A DNA stretch of 64,000 nt from Fomes fomentarius. Taxonomy: Eukaryota; Basidiomycota; Agaricomycetes; Polyporales; Polyporaceae. Shown here in pieces: positions 1 to 12,001 of the stretch (the stretch's first letter is position 1; every line of letters begins with the position of its first letter). The notes under the pieces were generated by a model that saw nothing but the letters and a program-made list of their open reading frames with translations, had not been told where the DNA came from and searched no databases. Both the position numbers and the translations under genes were made by a program. The DNA lies in the NCBI GenBank assembly GCA_022606135.1, contig JABYQN010000020.1:1-64000 (forward strand), read 5' to 3'.

Positions 1-1316
1 GGACTCGGAAGACAGCAGGGCGCAGAAACTACCACTGGTGCACCGTCCGGTACCTCCCAGACTGCTCAGGCTGCACCGTCACCCGGGACCGCATCTCTCC
101 CTCCTCGCCCGCAGAGGACGTGGAATCCGAGATGGGTACCCCACAAGCCTCGTCCGAATCTGACCCATTGTGAGTCTGCCCCTATCCTATAACATTCGTT
201 GCCACTAATGCAATATATACTCTGTTCAGTCATATCGATACCTCTCGTATGCACACCTCCACACATCCCACTCGCTGAGCCCCGCTTACACTCTATCACA
301 TAGGGACACATCCCAGAGTTCCGCGAGACTCTCACTTCGTTTACCAATGACCTCCTCACCACAACGCCCAAAATTCCTGGACTCGACAGGTCGATCGTTG
401 TTAATGCACGCCGTATGCACTTCACTCTAGGCACCATGTCGCTCGAGGCCAAAGAAGAAGTCGAAGCACCTGCCGGCTCAGCACAATCCTCGGAGTCTGG
501 CGACAACCAGCAGCCGGAACACACGCTCGAGGCCGCAACAAAATTGCTCAACGACATCAAGGCAGACGTCAATGCGCTCTTGCACGGAGAGAAGCTCTGC
601 GTCTCGTTGGACAGCATGGACATCATGCGCCCTGAGAAGGGCAACCCGGAGCGGGCGCACGTTATGTGGGTTGGCCCCACCCCTGGCGCAATCAACGACC
701 GGTTCATGGTCGTTGCGAGTACGTTTTGCAGCCTTGTGAAAAGGCTCCTGAGCCTGAGTACTGACCTTCCCGTTCCCTGTCTCGCAGAATTCATCCAGAA
801 TGCGTTCAGAGACGCTGGACTGCTCGTTGACGAGGACCGCAAGCTCAAGGTGCGTCCCACATACAATCTACATCTCGTCTGCATGCATGTCACGAGCGTT
901 GGAGCTGATGACCTGTTACTCTTTAGTTGCACTGCACGGTCATTAACTCGATCTACCGCAAGCCCCGTGCAAAGAATCGCATTCCATTCTCCTACACCGC
1001 CATTCTCGCATCCGACGCCGTCAAGTCGCTAGTAGCGCCAGACGAGTTCGAAGTAGTCTCCCAGGCGAGCGCAAGTGCAAGCGACTCCGAAGAAGACGAC
1101 GAAGAAGAAGAGGTCGAGCCCCCCAGCGCGAACACGAACGGCGAGGCGGAGAACGGCAAGGGAAAAGGACAGGCGACGGCGAAGAAGGCCGTGAAACAAG
1201 GCCCCACGGCTGTGGACCTGGGCGAATGGGAGTGCGACGAGATACAGATTTGCGAGATGGGTAGCTGGGGCCCCGAGGGCGAGTACGTCGCCGCTGCGCG
1301 CATCCCCTTGGACTGA
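1..1316 (+). CDS. ASCC1/AKAP7-like 2H phosphoesterase (5' partial)
   Basis: Exons 1-169, 230-246, 304-718, 788-849 and 927-1316 join in phase to a stop at 1314-1316. The N-terminus lies outside the window. The protein carries the two HxT motifs of the 2H phosphoesterase fold: HFT in MHFTLGTMSL (codons near 418) and HCT in LHCTVINSIYRK (exon 5 start). Before them is THFISIPL, split over a 17-nt second exon, which is typical of the AKAP7/ASCC1 2'-5' RNA ligase-like domain. The family acts on cyclic or 2'-5' phosphate ends of RNA, and ASCC1 works with the ASCC alkylation-repair complex. An acidic, low-complexity stretch (Asp/Glu/Ser-rich, about 1080-1125) interrupts the C-terminal half. No KH domain is visible in the part seen. 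The family is well supported; the exact substrate is unknown. Confidence 0.85.
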
Positions 1317-2049
1317 AGCGGTGGCCGGGACTCAGCCTTGCTTTTTGCTTGTACAAGATATGATCTGCGAAGTTGTCATCACTGTAGCATTGCAATGATT
1401 TTCGATAGAATCGGATGAAGTCACTACAGAGGTGTGAAATTAAGTACGGAAGCAAGTCATAGTACGGCCTTCTGGAACAAATACCAGCAACCGGTATTTG
1501 AAAGGTGTGCACCACAAGTGCACAGTCTTGGCGTACAAGGCAGACACACGAGGACCGGGGTGCTCCTACTTACCATGACGGGTTGGGACGCGGTCCTTTA
1601 ATGTCCTCCGCACTGCGCAGTGCAGGTACAGGCGCCCTCCAAGCGGACTGGCATCTCCAGCTTGCCTCCAACCGTCATCTTTCAATCAACGCTTCCCTAC
1701 ACCGCGCTCTTCCTTGCTAGCGTCCCAGGTGGGCGCACTGGGCGCAGTTTCTCATCACTGCGCGGGCTCTGCCTCCTCCAGACGACGCGCAGTAGCACTT
1801 GGGTGCGGAAAGCGAACACAGAGGATTGAACGCGACGAACCTGATCTCTCTAACGACCACTGTCTGGGACGGCCACCCACACCTAGCGACTAAGACTTGT
1901 ACACTCTGAACGTATCGCTAGGTAAGCTAGTAACTCACATACATCGAACCCTCCGAGTCTCATCAAACTCCTCATTGCACTTCGCCAGAACATCATCGCT
2001 GCTCTAGCGCAACCTACGACCTATTCACCCCTACGACTCCCTACCCACG
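1317..2049. other. Intergenic, no gene seen
   Basis: No open frame here shows a recognisable domain or a convincing splice pattern. It should hold the 3' UTR of the phosphoesterase and the promoter of the small membrane protein gene downstream. Confidence 0.5.
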
Positions 2050-2454
2050 ATGCCGTTCAACATCCCAAGCGTCCGCATCGCCCAAGCTTCGCCTTCCATC
2101 TCCCTCGAACGCGGCTCCTACCGGATGCGCGCACCTCCCTCCCGCACGCGCACCTCCAGCCTCCGCACCGCCAAGAACTCGCCGCCTCTCGACCAAGCAC
2201 GTAGCAGTGCTCTTTCCGGAAGGCTCTCTATGACGGAGTTTGTGCCCGCATCGTACGAGAAGCGAATGGCGTTGCTCGTAGCCTTCCTCGTATGTGCTAT
2301 GGTTGGGAGCTTTTGGACAGCGTATTGGTTGTGGACTACGAGGTGCGTCGTTTGTTCTTGCAGTGCTTTAATGCTGCTTCTCCGACGAGTGATGGCGGAC
2401 GTCTGATACGACTTGCACCTTCGGCATAGTCATCCGGCGCATCGCATCCGATGA
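2050..2454 (+). CDS. Small single-pass membrane protein, unknown function
   Basis: Exon 1 (2050-2342) joins exon 2 (2430-2454) across an 87-nt GT-AG intron, giving a protein of 105 residues. The N-terminal 70 residues are Ser/Arg/Pro-rich and basic. They are followed by one clear hydrophobic helix (MALLVAFLVCAMVGSFWTAY), then a short tail ending SHPAHRIR. I do not recognise the family. The clean ATG context after a pyrimidine-rich leader, the single transmembrane segment and the phase-matched intron argue for a real gene. The alternative is unspliced read-through to 2406. The neighbouring Seh1 gene is convergent. Confidence 0.5.
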
Positions 2455-2723
2455 CCCGCTTTCGTCACCTTGCTCTCTTCAACCTGCTGTCCTATTTATC
2501 TTCAGTGCTCTCTCTCCCATGCTTTGCCACAGTGTATCTCCCGCTTTGCTACACCTCCGCTTCATCTGTCGCTTGTGCAATACTGTCGTTTTTTGTCTTC
2601 TGTACGTCGCGAACGTTGCTGTCTATGTCACTCGGTCAACCGTTAAAGCTATGCCATCCTCCTATGCGAGCAATATCCACGCTTTCATTCGCACATTCTC
2701 AAGATAACGTAGGCTCACACGCC

Positions 2724-4480
2724 TCAATCCTCTACCGCCATGTCCGTATCGATCTCCCCTTGCTGCTCTTCCGCCTGCTCCACGCTGATATGTCCCGCCG
2801 GTCGCCACACGTTCCCGACGGTCATCTTCCATAATCGTACACGCCCGTCGTTCCCCGCAGAAGATAAGATCGTTCTAGTTAAATGATTCATCAACATCAT
2901 CAGGTCTCGGGCACTCAGTCAGTCCCACACTCACCCAGTGACATTCCACTCAACTCGCCCAATCGTCGATCTTCACAGACCGCCTCAGTACCTGCAAGAA
3001 CCAAACAGGAGGCGCGACTCACTTGTGATCGTCAAAGTCTCCCACAACACTCGCACTCCACTTCCCCTGCGCGTCCGCACTCTCATGGTCCGTCTCGTCT
3101 CCCTCCAAGTCCTCACTCGGCGTTGGCGGCTTCACGCGCCATATTCGGACATGTCCATCCCGCGAGCCTGTCGCGACGAGATGGTACGACCGCCCGCACG
3201 ACGGCGCCCACGCGACAGACGTGATTGCGAACGTTTTAGAGCCCTCTGCTTCGCTGCCGCTGTTGGAGCTCGTTGTCGTTTTTGACGCTGCGTCTATGTT
3301 TGATGAGGGTGCGGGGTCGAGAGAGAGGAGCGTCGAGGGTCGGCGGGAAGGGGAAATTTGGATAATCTTGAAGGACCAGACGCGGGTTAGCGAGGATGCT
3401 TGTGCATTGCAGGAGATGAGTGGATGAACGGGCGCACCTTGACTATACCGTCGATCCCGCAAGCCGCAGCGACGATCTCCCCCCAGTATTTGTCTTTACA
3501 CCACGATATGCTCCACCCACCATCAGCCTATCACAATGTCAGCACATGAGCACGATTGTTAACACATCAGAACGCGAGCTTCCCGCACCTCGCGTGTACC
3601 GAGCCCTGGACGCCCAGACAGTTGATTCTGTTGTGCTTGCTGCTGCAGTGCGTTCGCCACAAGGGACGCAGAGTTCCCATCTAGCGTCGCGTTCGTCTGC
3701 GTAGGGGTAGCCATCGTTACTGTATGCGGATTCGAGCGAGAGGAGGGTGAAGTAGCCGGGAGAGTGAGAACGTCGACTTCTTCAAGAAGCTGCCATGAGG
3801 AAAGCGACGGCTGCTCGAGACATTCGTATATGCGCAAGTAGTTGTCCGACGATATCGTGGCCTATGTTCGTTGGAGGTGAGGTGGATTGTAGACCGTGGA
3901 GTGAAAGTCAAGGGGGGAGAACATGCGTACCAATTTGAGCCCGAAGTGCTGTGGGGCGAACTCGACGGAGCGCACGGTCCCCTTTGCATCGACTAACATC
4001 GCACGCTCGACCCATCGGGTGGCGGTCGAGGGTCCTGCACCTGCGCCGTTCAGCTGCGCGCCGTCGAAGTCGGTGGAGGACGTTTGTTCCCATACTTTCA
4101 CCGTACGGTCAAAGGATGCGGTTGCAATGATGGTGCCAAACTCGGGGTGGGCCCAGCTGACTTTGGATATTGCGGCGTCGTGCGCCTGGGAGCATAGGGA
4201 TGACACGGTTCGTTGGAGAGGTTGAAGTTCGCGGAGGACGTACCTTCCAGTCGTGCTCCAAAGACCACGAGCCGGTGCTTTCATCTAGCTGCCATATTTT
4301 CACTCTACGCAAAAGCATCCTAAGTAGACGTTCGCGCGGGTAAGAAGGAGATGAGATGAACCTTTGGTCGAGACTGCAAGTGGCGAGATGAAGTCCGTAG
4401 AAGTCGTAGGACGCGTCGGTAACGAGATCATTATGAGCATTTGGTATGAGACCGGTCTGAATCATTTCTGCAGACAGCAA
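2724..4480 (-). CDS. SEH1: Nucleoporin Seh1 (WD40 beta-propeller)
   Basis: Eight exons on the minus strand join in phase: 4480-4362, 4304-4244, 4185-3931, 3861-3589, 3527-3438, 3366-3023, 2970-2935 and 2874-2724, for 442 residues. Seh1 is an open six-bladed WD40 protein of the Y-shaped Nup84/Nup107 nuclear-pore subcomplex, and also of the SEA/GATOR2 complex at the vacuole. Diagnostic pieces are ATCSLDQRVKIW, KVSWAHPEFGTIIATASFDR, the blade with GGWSISWCKDKYWGE, VKIIQISPSRRP, and a last blade VEWNVTGTILSSAGNDGRVR. A Ser/Thr-rich insert sits between blades 3 and 4 and an acidic loop follows the DGHVRIWRV blade. The 36-nt seventh exon was placed by homology to the conserved VEWN motif. The start is the first ATG before the conserved NAHNDLVTDASYDFYG. 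Confidence 0.9.
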
Positions 4481-4655
4481 GAGCAGTCCACTGATCCGGA
4501 GCGCAGAGATGGGTCAAGCAGGGCAATCAACGCGAGCTTAAGACAGAAGAAAGGACTGAGAGTAAGGCTAAGTCGCGAGGTGGCGACGCGCGAACTCAAC
4601 GCGTTCAGCCGGTCGACAAATGTATATGAATGTACTCTGCATTATGTCTAGTTGA

Positions 4656-4743
4656 GGACCCTTAGCTCAATCGGTAGAGCTTTGTACTTATGAGGTTACC
4701 ACAGCCTATGCAAAGGTCCCGAGTTCGATTCTCGGAGGGTCCA
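4656..4743 (+). tRNA. tRNA-Ile (anticodon UAU) with intron
   Basis: An 88-nt gene folds as a cloverleaf: acceptor stem GGACCCT/AGGGTCC, D-arm GCTC/GAGC, anticodon stem TTGTA/TGCAA, and T-arm CCGAG-TTCGATT-CTCGG. The anticodon TAT lies at 4689-4691. A 15-nt intron (4693-4707) follows position 37, the canonical eukaryotic site. The body without the intron is 73 nt. Reads AUA codons. Confidence 0.85.
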
Positions 4744-4846
4744 TTTTACTCCCCTCAACTGTTGCACCGATGTTTGTATAGCCATCAAAGAGGCTGCTGA
4801 GGCGTACATGGAGTCCGGGCAGGGTACGTAGTTCCACGACACTCAT

Positions 4847-4874
4847 TGTGGTGGTGGTGGTGGTGGTAGTGGTT
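4847..4874 (+). repeat. GGT trinucleotide microsatellite
   Basis: About eight GGT units with one interruption, in the short gap between the tRNA and the 3' end of the aminotransferase gene. Confidence 0.8.
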
Positions 4875-4976
4875 GCAGAGGAATAAGGACAGGCGTTGGA
4901 GATCGGAACTTCTGCTGAAGTAGTAGAGGGTTAGGGACTTCTTTACATTCATGTCGCTTCTTTTTGCACAATCCAA

Positions 4977-6650
4977 TCAATCCAGACTCCATCCAAACCG
5001 CTCCTCGCTCTCCCTCAGCCTCTCACAAACCAACTCCACCTTCCCATCGTCCACATTCGCAACCGAGAACCTCACCCATCTTTCTTCTTCTCCCAGTCTC
5101 TCGCTCTCCTTCTCCGCTTCTCCTTTCACTGTCGACCTCGGTCCAAAGAACCCAGCCGGCAGCGTGACGACTCCCATCTCGACCGCCAGCCTCTTACACA
5201 CCACCCCCGCACTCACGCCCGCAAACGGATGTCTCACAAACGCATAATACCCTCCCTGACTCCCGATCTTCCACCTCTCCGGCAACCGCTCCCTGAACAG
5301 CCTATGCCTCCTCGCCACCGCCTCCGCCGTCTCTCTCACGAACTCCCTCAACCCCACACTCGTGACGAGCGGGGCGAGCGCGACCTGCGGCGGACGCGGG
5401 GCGCAAATCTGCAACGAGTCGAGCGCGGTGGTGATCGCCGGGAGCACGTCCGGAGAGGCACAGACGAGACCGAGGCGGTGGCCGGGGATGCCGTACGATT
5501 TCGAGAAGGAGAAGAGGTGGATGAACGTTGAGCGCCAGGACCAGTCTGCGGGTAGACTACTAGTACTAGTACTAAGACCGTGAGCCGAGTCGGAGGAAGC
5601 GGCGCTGCCTCCGGGAACGAAGAGATGGTGTGGTGCGGCCCCGGTTATGATGAAGTCGCGGTAGGTCTCGTCGACTACGAGCGCGATGTTTCGGCGGCGG
5701 GCGAGGGCGGCGAAGGACGCGAGGAGGCTTGGGGGATATATCGCTCCTGTCTGAGAGAGTTCGGTAGCGCCATTGTGATCAATGAGCTGGTGATTTATCG
5801 GTCCGAGACGTGCATACCGGATTGTTTGGTGTACAGAGGACGATCGCCTTCGTGCTCGGAGTGATCAACTCCTCGCACCGTTCTACCGACGGAAGGAAGC
5901 CCTCCTGAGCAGAAGTATGCAAGAGCACAGGCTTGATCCCGAGCATTGTCAGAGTCATGCTAGTATAATCAAAAGGACGAAGTATGTCAGATGGCAGTGT
6001 TTCGGAGAAGTCAATAGCGTCTCGTTACATACTCGTGATTGAAATACCTGGATCGCCGAAAAAAGGTGAGCTCAACCATTGACCAAGACACAACAAACAA
6101 TAAAAAGCATACCACGGCACAGGCAAGATAACCTCATCTCCCTTTCCCGCAATCGCGATCGCGACAGCGACAAACGCAAGGTTACACCCCGCAGTGATCG
6201 CGATATCGCGAAACGAGACGTCCGCACCCCTTCCATAGCGCGTCTTCATCTCCTCCGCCATCGCCTTCCTCAGCGCCAGCTCGCCTTCATTCGGCAGGTA
6301 GCCACAATTTCCCGGCACAGCGGAAGCTTTCGCGAGCGCATCGAGGACGATCTGGGGAGGCGACACGCCGGGCACGCCTTGTGACATATCGAGCAACGGC
6401 CGTCCTTCATGTTCACTCGGCAGGTACTCGTCGGCCCATTCGTACGCCTGTGGGATCCTGCATAGTACATACGGTGCGTGCGTTAACGCGACGTTCGTCC
6501 AATGCGCATGTGAGATCTAGAGCGCAAGCCTCAAGGCCACCAGCACAAGCGTAGATATGGAACAAGAGGGATCTAGACTCACGGTGGGCGTCCTGTGTTC
6601 TGAATGCCCGCAGAGAGGCGGAAGGCCACTTTTCCGGCAGCGGCAGCCAT
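4977..6650 (-). CDS. Class I PLP-dependent aminotransferase
   Basis: Five exons (6650-6583, 6457-6113, 6047-6033, 5959-5818, 5750-4977) give 447 residues. Fold type I hallmarks are in order: GYLPNEGELALRKA and AITAGCNLAFVAVA (cofactor phosphate region), CTPNNPTGAIYPPS (substrate and PLP contacts), VVDETYRDF (the Asp that pairs with the pyridine nitrogen), and the Schiff-base lysine in SFSKSYGIPGHRLG. The protein lacks an obvious mitochondrial presequence, so it is probably cytosolic. It fits the broad aspartate/kynurenine-type aminotransferase superfamily, but the amino donor cannot be read from sequence. Exon 3 is only 15 nt and encodes YFNH with split codons. A low-complexity Ser/Thr insertion (LSTSTSSLPAD) precedes the lysine motif. 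Confidence 0.87.
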
Positions 6651-9600
6651 TGTTTAGCGGGCCTGCTCTCACTCCACTACAAGGACTCGGTCGAAGCGGG
6701 CTGTGAGAAGTGGAACGGTGGCCGAGCGAAGCAAGTTGAGGCAAAGTTGAGGGTGAATTTTGACTTGCGGAGATAGTGAGTGGCGCGGGTTTAGCGGCCC
6801 GAGACCAGTGTCTGCTAAACGTTCATGCACCTATTGTCGGCTGAAGGCTGGCCAGCGGTTGTGCATGCTGAAGTGACACAAAGCTGCAAACGAGATATGC
6901 CAAGGTGTAGTCGGTGCGATAGAATGCAGTAAAGCGATAGTATCCACGTCTGATTCCGACTACCCAGGATCATGCCGAGTGCAAGTCGAAACCTATCACT
7001 CTGCACCTACTACCAGTACACGCCGAGCGGACGACCCCTTTCGGAACAACTTGTCTTCTTCTTACATCCACGTAAGTGCACCACAATTTCTGCGTCACGA
7101 ACACCGCCCGGCGGCAGCTGCAGGATCTAGTACGCTATCCTTTGACTTTCTGGAGTATTGTCGCAACAGGCTCCTGGCAGCCGAGTCCGAACATTCTCCT
7201 TTCCCGACGCTGAGTACCGAGTCATGACTTGTGAATGTGTTGTGCAACTCACGGGTCACGGAAACGTCACAGCTCGGCATGAACGACGAGTTTCGCAAGA
7301 CTCATAACACACCTCCGCTGCTGCTTGTGTCTCGCTGCTAGTGTATCTACTCGGAGCAAGTCAAATATTAATATTCGCAACCCACCGTCCCTACTCCGCA
7401 TCCATCCATCCTCCTTGCTTAGTTTGAAATCTGCGGCCCCTTGGGACAAGGTTCTCAGAACCCGCCGAAGCCTGAAGCCCTGAACCTCCACTCGCAAAGC
7501 CCGAAGTCCCAACACCAACGATCAATCACGACCGCCCAGCCTGCTGGCAGTACAGTAGAACTTGCACCACGTATAACGTATGCAGATGGCTCCCCTGGCA
7601 GGGGACAGCAGAAGTACGTGTACACGTACTGTAAGCCTACTCAGTACTACATGGCCCGAGCGGTTCTGCCGCGAAAGTTTACAGGGTGCGAGAGCAAGTG
7701 CGACACCCCTTCCTGGGCCTACTGATGATTTATAATAATACTTGGTTCTCAGGACGCACTCGGGGTTTCCCAGGGTCATTGTGCATGTATGAGGAGCTAC
7801 GCATGCGACGTCCCAAAAGTCGATAGACCAGTACTCGAGCTCGAGGGCGTTCACTCGTCCAGCCTCAGTACCACATCAAGCCCGTTTCCGCATCATCAAA
7901 CTCCTGCCTCCCTGCTGAGTGGAAGAGTTGGCAGTCGGAGAGCCGTCGGAACACGCCACACGAGCATGAGCCAGCCTGAACGACAAGCAGATAAATGAAC
8001 GAAGTGCACTTCGCGTCCACATGCCAGCCGTGCCAAGCAAAACGCACAAACGCACAACGCACAACGCTCAGATGGCAATCCGGCACCGTCCCTGGCTCGC
8101 AGTCATAGCTTCTCAGGCTTGCACAGCGCAAGAAGCGCCGTAGAGCACTGACAGAGAGAACTGTGGACCGCGGCGTGCCCGGCGCGTTCCTGCATGAGGC
8201 TCCCTGACATGGCTGACTTGAGGTTGAGCCGACGACCACGGTCGACTGCGGGGCTGCAACCTTGAAGGTTGTCATCTCTGGAAGAGGAAGAACGCGTCGA
8301 CTGAAAGTGGGATCGGCCTCGACGGAACGGGGTGTGGCGATGAACTCGTCCGACTGCCAGCCAGGTCAGCACGGTACTTCCTTCACCTGCCACTGATCGC
8401 CCGAGAACTCCGAGTCGAACAGTGGCGGCGACTGCCCGCACGGCGCAAAACCGTGCTCCGGATGGCAGAAACCATTCTTGGACGGGCGCACGACTGGAGG
8501 AGCGACAAGTTTGACGAGCGGGCCATCTCTAAGGCGGGAAGGAGATCGCGTTCAAGTTTGTCGAGTGCGTGGTCGGAAGTGGCATGCCTGCAGAAGAATC
8601 CGAGAGAATCATGTCAGGAACCGGAACCCATTCACGTTGCTTACGCAGATGGGGCCATCGAACGTTGGTACGTCCCCGCCAGGCGACCGGACTAGGTAGT
8701 TGTCGGCCCAAAGGACTGAACTTCTGGAGACTGTGGAAGATGATGGTCCCGGTTCTGCCCGGTGCAACAGCACAAGTAGGTCTAGGAGAGTGCGAGTCTC
8801 GTCATGTAGAAGCAGAGATCCTTACCAACGTCGCTTCTGGACAACGGGCGTCAAAACGAGTGCTCAAGGTCGAGGTGGGAGATGGAGTTGGGGGATTGGG
8901 AGAGGGAGGACGGGATGCCAAAGACGTCCGCGGCGGACCTCGGAGTGGATGGTAATGTGAGATTCAGTTTGAGATGGAATGCGTGTGGGCGGACTGGAGG
9001 CAACTGGAGGGACGGAGGTAAAGTGAATGTTGTGTGCATAGATGGCTGTATACACTCCAAGGGCGCGGTGCAAGATAGCGATAGCACATAGGGCGGCGCC
9101 TTGATTGGCGTGTGTGCCTGAAGGTGATGAAGGATGCACATGGACTGCAAGCTCCGGATCGCGCTCGTTTGTATGTTGTAGGAGTCAGGCACAGCAGGGG
9201 AGATAGAATGTTAGAAGATTGAGTGGGACGGAGAGGACTAGGATGAGAAGAGGGCGAGTGAATGTGATAAGCACGAATGGGACAAGGGAGGGCGGAGCGC
9301 TGAGTGAGTGAAGGAATGGTAGCTCGTGGCTGAAAGTGGGCGAGAAGGATGTGGAGAGTAAGACGGCGGGTTAGCGGACCGAGAACGGCGAGCGTAACCG
9401 GTCACTCAACGCAATCATCCCGGCGTTAGCCCCCGCGCGCCGAGAAGGACAGACGTCATGGGCCCTGGCCCGGACATCTCCATCTCCCCCAACGGCCAAC
9501 TCACGATCTGATCTCTCGACGGCAAGGCACAGAGAGGATGGCACTGGCAGGTCTAGAGCCCCATTCCCATTCTTGACCACCTCGCCCACGTGCTACCTAT

Positions 9601-9698
9601 TATCCCTCCATATATATCACCCCCCGCCGCCCCGCCTTTTGCCACAAAGTATACAGCAGCTCGTCTACTCATCTCTCACTCTTCCAAATCAGCCAGCC
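6651..9698. other. Intergenic, about 3 kb, no gene recognised
   Basis: Between the aminotransferase start and the phosphatase. Several short frames exist on both strands, but none shows a domain, a signal or a coherent splice pattern. The right edge (9590-9698) is a pyrimidine-rich leader directly before the phosphatase ATG. Confidence 0.5.
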
Positions 9699-10337
9699 AT
9701 GATTAGCTTCGCCAACCTTCCGCCTGAGGTGATGGAGGCCATGTGCACGCCCATGCACCTCATCCTCCCCGCCTCCACCCAGCAGCACACAGGCGCCCTC
9801 TACCTCGGCTCCTTCGCTGCCATCCTCGATCCTCCCCTTCTCACTTCCAACCAAATCCAGGCCGTCGTCCAAGTCCTCGACGCGCCCTGGGTCCCCTCCG
9901 TCGAGGCACACGCCGCACAGGGCAACAAGCTCGACTGCTACCGCCTCGACATCCTCGATAGCACCAACGTAGACCTCCGCCCTCACCTCGAATCCGCCGT
10001 GCGCTGGATAGACGACAAGCTCAGGCGAGGCATCAACGTTCTCGTCCATTGCCAGCAGGTGACCTTCTTCTTCTTCTCTCTCACTTCTTCCTTCTTCCCC
10101 TCTCATACCCAATCCTCCCTCGTCCAGGGCATCTCGCGCTCTGCCTCTATCGTCATCGCCTACCTCATCTACACCCACAACATGTCCTACGACGCCGCCT
10201 TTGACTTTGTCAAGCGCAAGCGCCCCTGCATCAAGCCCAACTCGGCCTTCGTCCGCTCCCTCCAGGAATGGGAGAACCAGTGGCGCTCATCTCCTCAACG
10301 CCCCAACCTCCGTCGCGCCTCCACCACTCCTGCATGA
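9699..10337 (+). CDS. Dual-specificity protein phosphatase
   Basis: Two exons (9699-10058, 10128-10337) encode 189 residues. The active-site signature HCQQGISRSAS spans the intron junction and satisfies HCx5R, with catalytic Cys and Arg. The general-acid Asp is likely in the DILDSTNVDLRPHL segment. AYLIYTHNMSYDAAFDFVKRKRP matches the conserved helix after the P-loop in small atypical DSPs. The protein is only the catalytic domain, so it resembles compact DUSPs such as yeast Yvh1 or DUSP12 without a zinc domain. It removes phosphate from Tyr and Ser/Thr. The start chosen is the ATG before ISFANLPPEVMEAM, because the longer upstream frame is low-complexity leader. Confidence 0.88.
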   Translation: MISFANLPPEVMEAMCTPMHLILPASTQQHTGALYLGSFAAILDPPLLTSNQIQAVVQVLDAPWVPSVEAHAAQGNKLDCYRLDILDSTNVDLRPHLESAVRWIDDKLRRGINVLVHCQQVTFFFFSLTSSFFPSHTQSSLVQGISRSASIVIAYLIYTHNMSYDAAFDFVKRKRPCIKPNSAFVRSLQEWENQWRSSPQRPNLRRASTTPA

Positions 10338-10513
10338 GTCCGCGCTCCGACCGCGTCCACTCACGCCCGACACAAGCGTCCCATACATTCTCCGCTCGCC
10401 TCAACTCCGCACTCTGACGCGGGCTCCACCCGTCCCGGTCGACGCTCCCCTTGCTGTCTCCGAGCCCCACTTGTTCTCGCTCTCCATGTCCATTTCCAGT
10501 GCGCGACCATAAC

Positions 10514-10519
10514 AATAAA
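10514..10519 (+). terminator. Candidate poly(A) signal AATAAA of the phosphatase gene
   Basis: A canonical AATAAA hexamer lies about 180 nt after the phosphatase stop codon. Fungal poly(A) signals are degenerate, so this is suggestive only. Confidence 0.35.
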
Positions 10520-10910
10520 ACTTTTGCACCCTCGCGATACCTCCCACCACACACACCCCTCTCGTCGCGCTCTCCCCTCAGTGATGTATAGTACATTTGC
10601 AGCGTGCGAGGACTCTTACAGCTTACAGCTAAATTACAGTCTGCCCGGGTATTCCGTCGTCCTTGGCTCAACCCCGCTTCCGCTTCTTGACCCGCTTCTC
10701 GCCTTCTTCCTTCGCACTTCTCCGCTCCCTCGTCTCTTCACTGCTCTCTTCCCTTGTCTTCCTGCCCTTGTCTCCCCTTTTTCCCTGCACCCGAATGTCG
10801 TCGGCGTTCACATGTTCACAGTTCGGCCCCAGTACTCCTCCTCCGCGCTCCCGCTCTCTCCCTTCGCTCGTGCCTTGCCCTTTGCGCATCTGCCACCGGC
10901 TCTTTACGTA

Positions 10911-10941
10911 CCCTTTACTCTTACTCTTACTCTTACTCTTC
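10911..10941 (+). repeat. CTCTTA hexamer microsatellite
   Basis: About four to five tandem copies of CTCTTA within a pyrimidine-rich tract downstream of the phosphatase gene. Confidence 0.8.
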
Positions 10942-11969
10942 ATTCCGACTCCCAGTCCGTCCGCGCCGTCCATTCGCCTTTGCCTTTGCTACTATTCCCA
11001 AACTCAAATCCCTCGCGCCATCGCAAATGTTTCACTATCGATATCCCTCGTGTGTCATGTATCATAGCGCACCCCATCCCATCCCATCTATGTGCTATAG
11101 CTACTACCAGTACCCGGTCCCCCATATCCCGTCTGTTCCAGTATCGTATATATATCATATCCGCATCCTCTCGATGTCGCAAAACTAGATACCAATCAAC
11201 CTTGCTTTATACCCCCCTCTTGTGCTCGCCCGTCCTCCGTACTCGTGCGCGCCCCGCCCCGTTCCGACGGCGAGTACTACGCGTGCTTGTTTCTACGTAC
11301 CTCGCGCGCACCAAGCGCTTCAAACAGAAGGAAGGCCCCACCGGCCGGTGCCTCCCTTCGAAATTCATTATGCGCGCGCTCCGTCACCAGGCCCCTTGTA
11401 CATATTAGTAATCACATACGCGCAGGCGCGTCCCGTACTCACGCTCATCAAGGCTCAAGCACAGAGCCGCAATGCAGATAGATATCAATGCATCACTCAC
11501 ACTGTGACATTACGGAACCCACTCAGTACTCATGACTCGTACGGCCGCGGGCTCTTCAAGCTCGAGATCTGACAATCCGCAACGTCAAGTCAAGTACTCG
11601 GTGTTGTCTGCACACACAAGTGCACCCATGCAGCGTCTCATGCCTCGGGCCAGTGCAGAACCCCGCGGGCCGCGATAAGTATATCTATCTATGGTACATC
11701 TGCTCGAGCCCACCACTTGCGTATATATGTACACAAAACCGATATATATATCTGCCATGCGCAGTGCTCGGGCCGAGGTGCCCCCTCGGCTCGACGAATC
11801 TCTCACATCGGAAACATTCAGTGGAATCCTCGAGGACACTCGAGGCTCGCACACGCTGGAGTCAAAAGCGACCTAACCCGCCGTCAGCTGGTCCTCCATA
11901 TCATCATTCCCTTTTTTCTTCGACTCGAAACGCAAACGCCACTGCCAGGCATTACTTCCAGGGGCGGGA

Positions 11970-12001
11970 GGGGGGGGGGGGGGGCACGCGCACGCGCACG
12001 C
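11970..12001 (+). repeat. Poly-G run followed by CGCACG repeats
   Basis: A run of about 15 G residues runs straight into three GCACGC units. It is a likely assembly-error and polymerase-slippage site, and could form a G-rich structure. Confidence 0.8.

Noticed and set aside
10524..11408. 294-codon plus-strand open frame
   Set aside because: Composition is low-complexity, overlapping frames on both strands are also open, and no domain or signal is recognisable. It follows from the pyrimidine bias.
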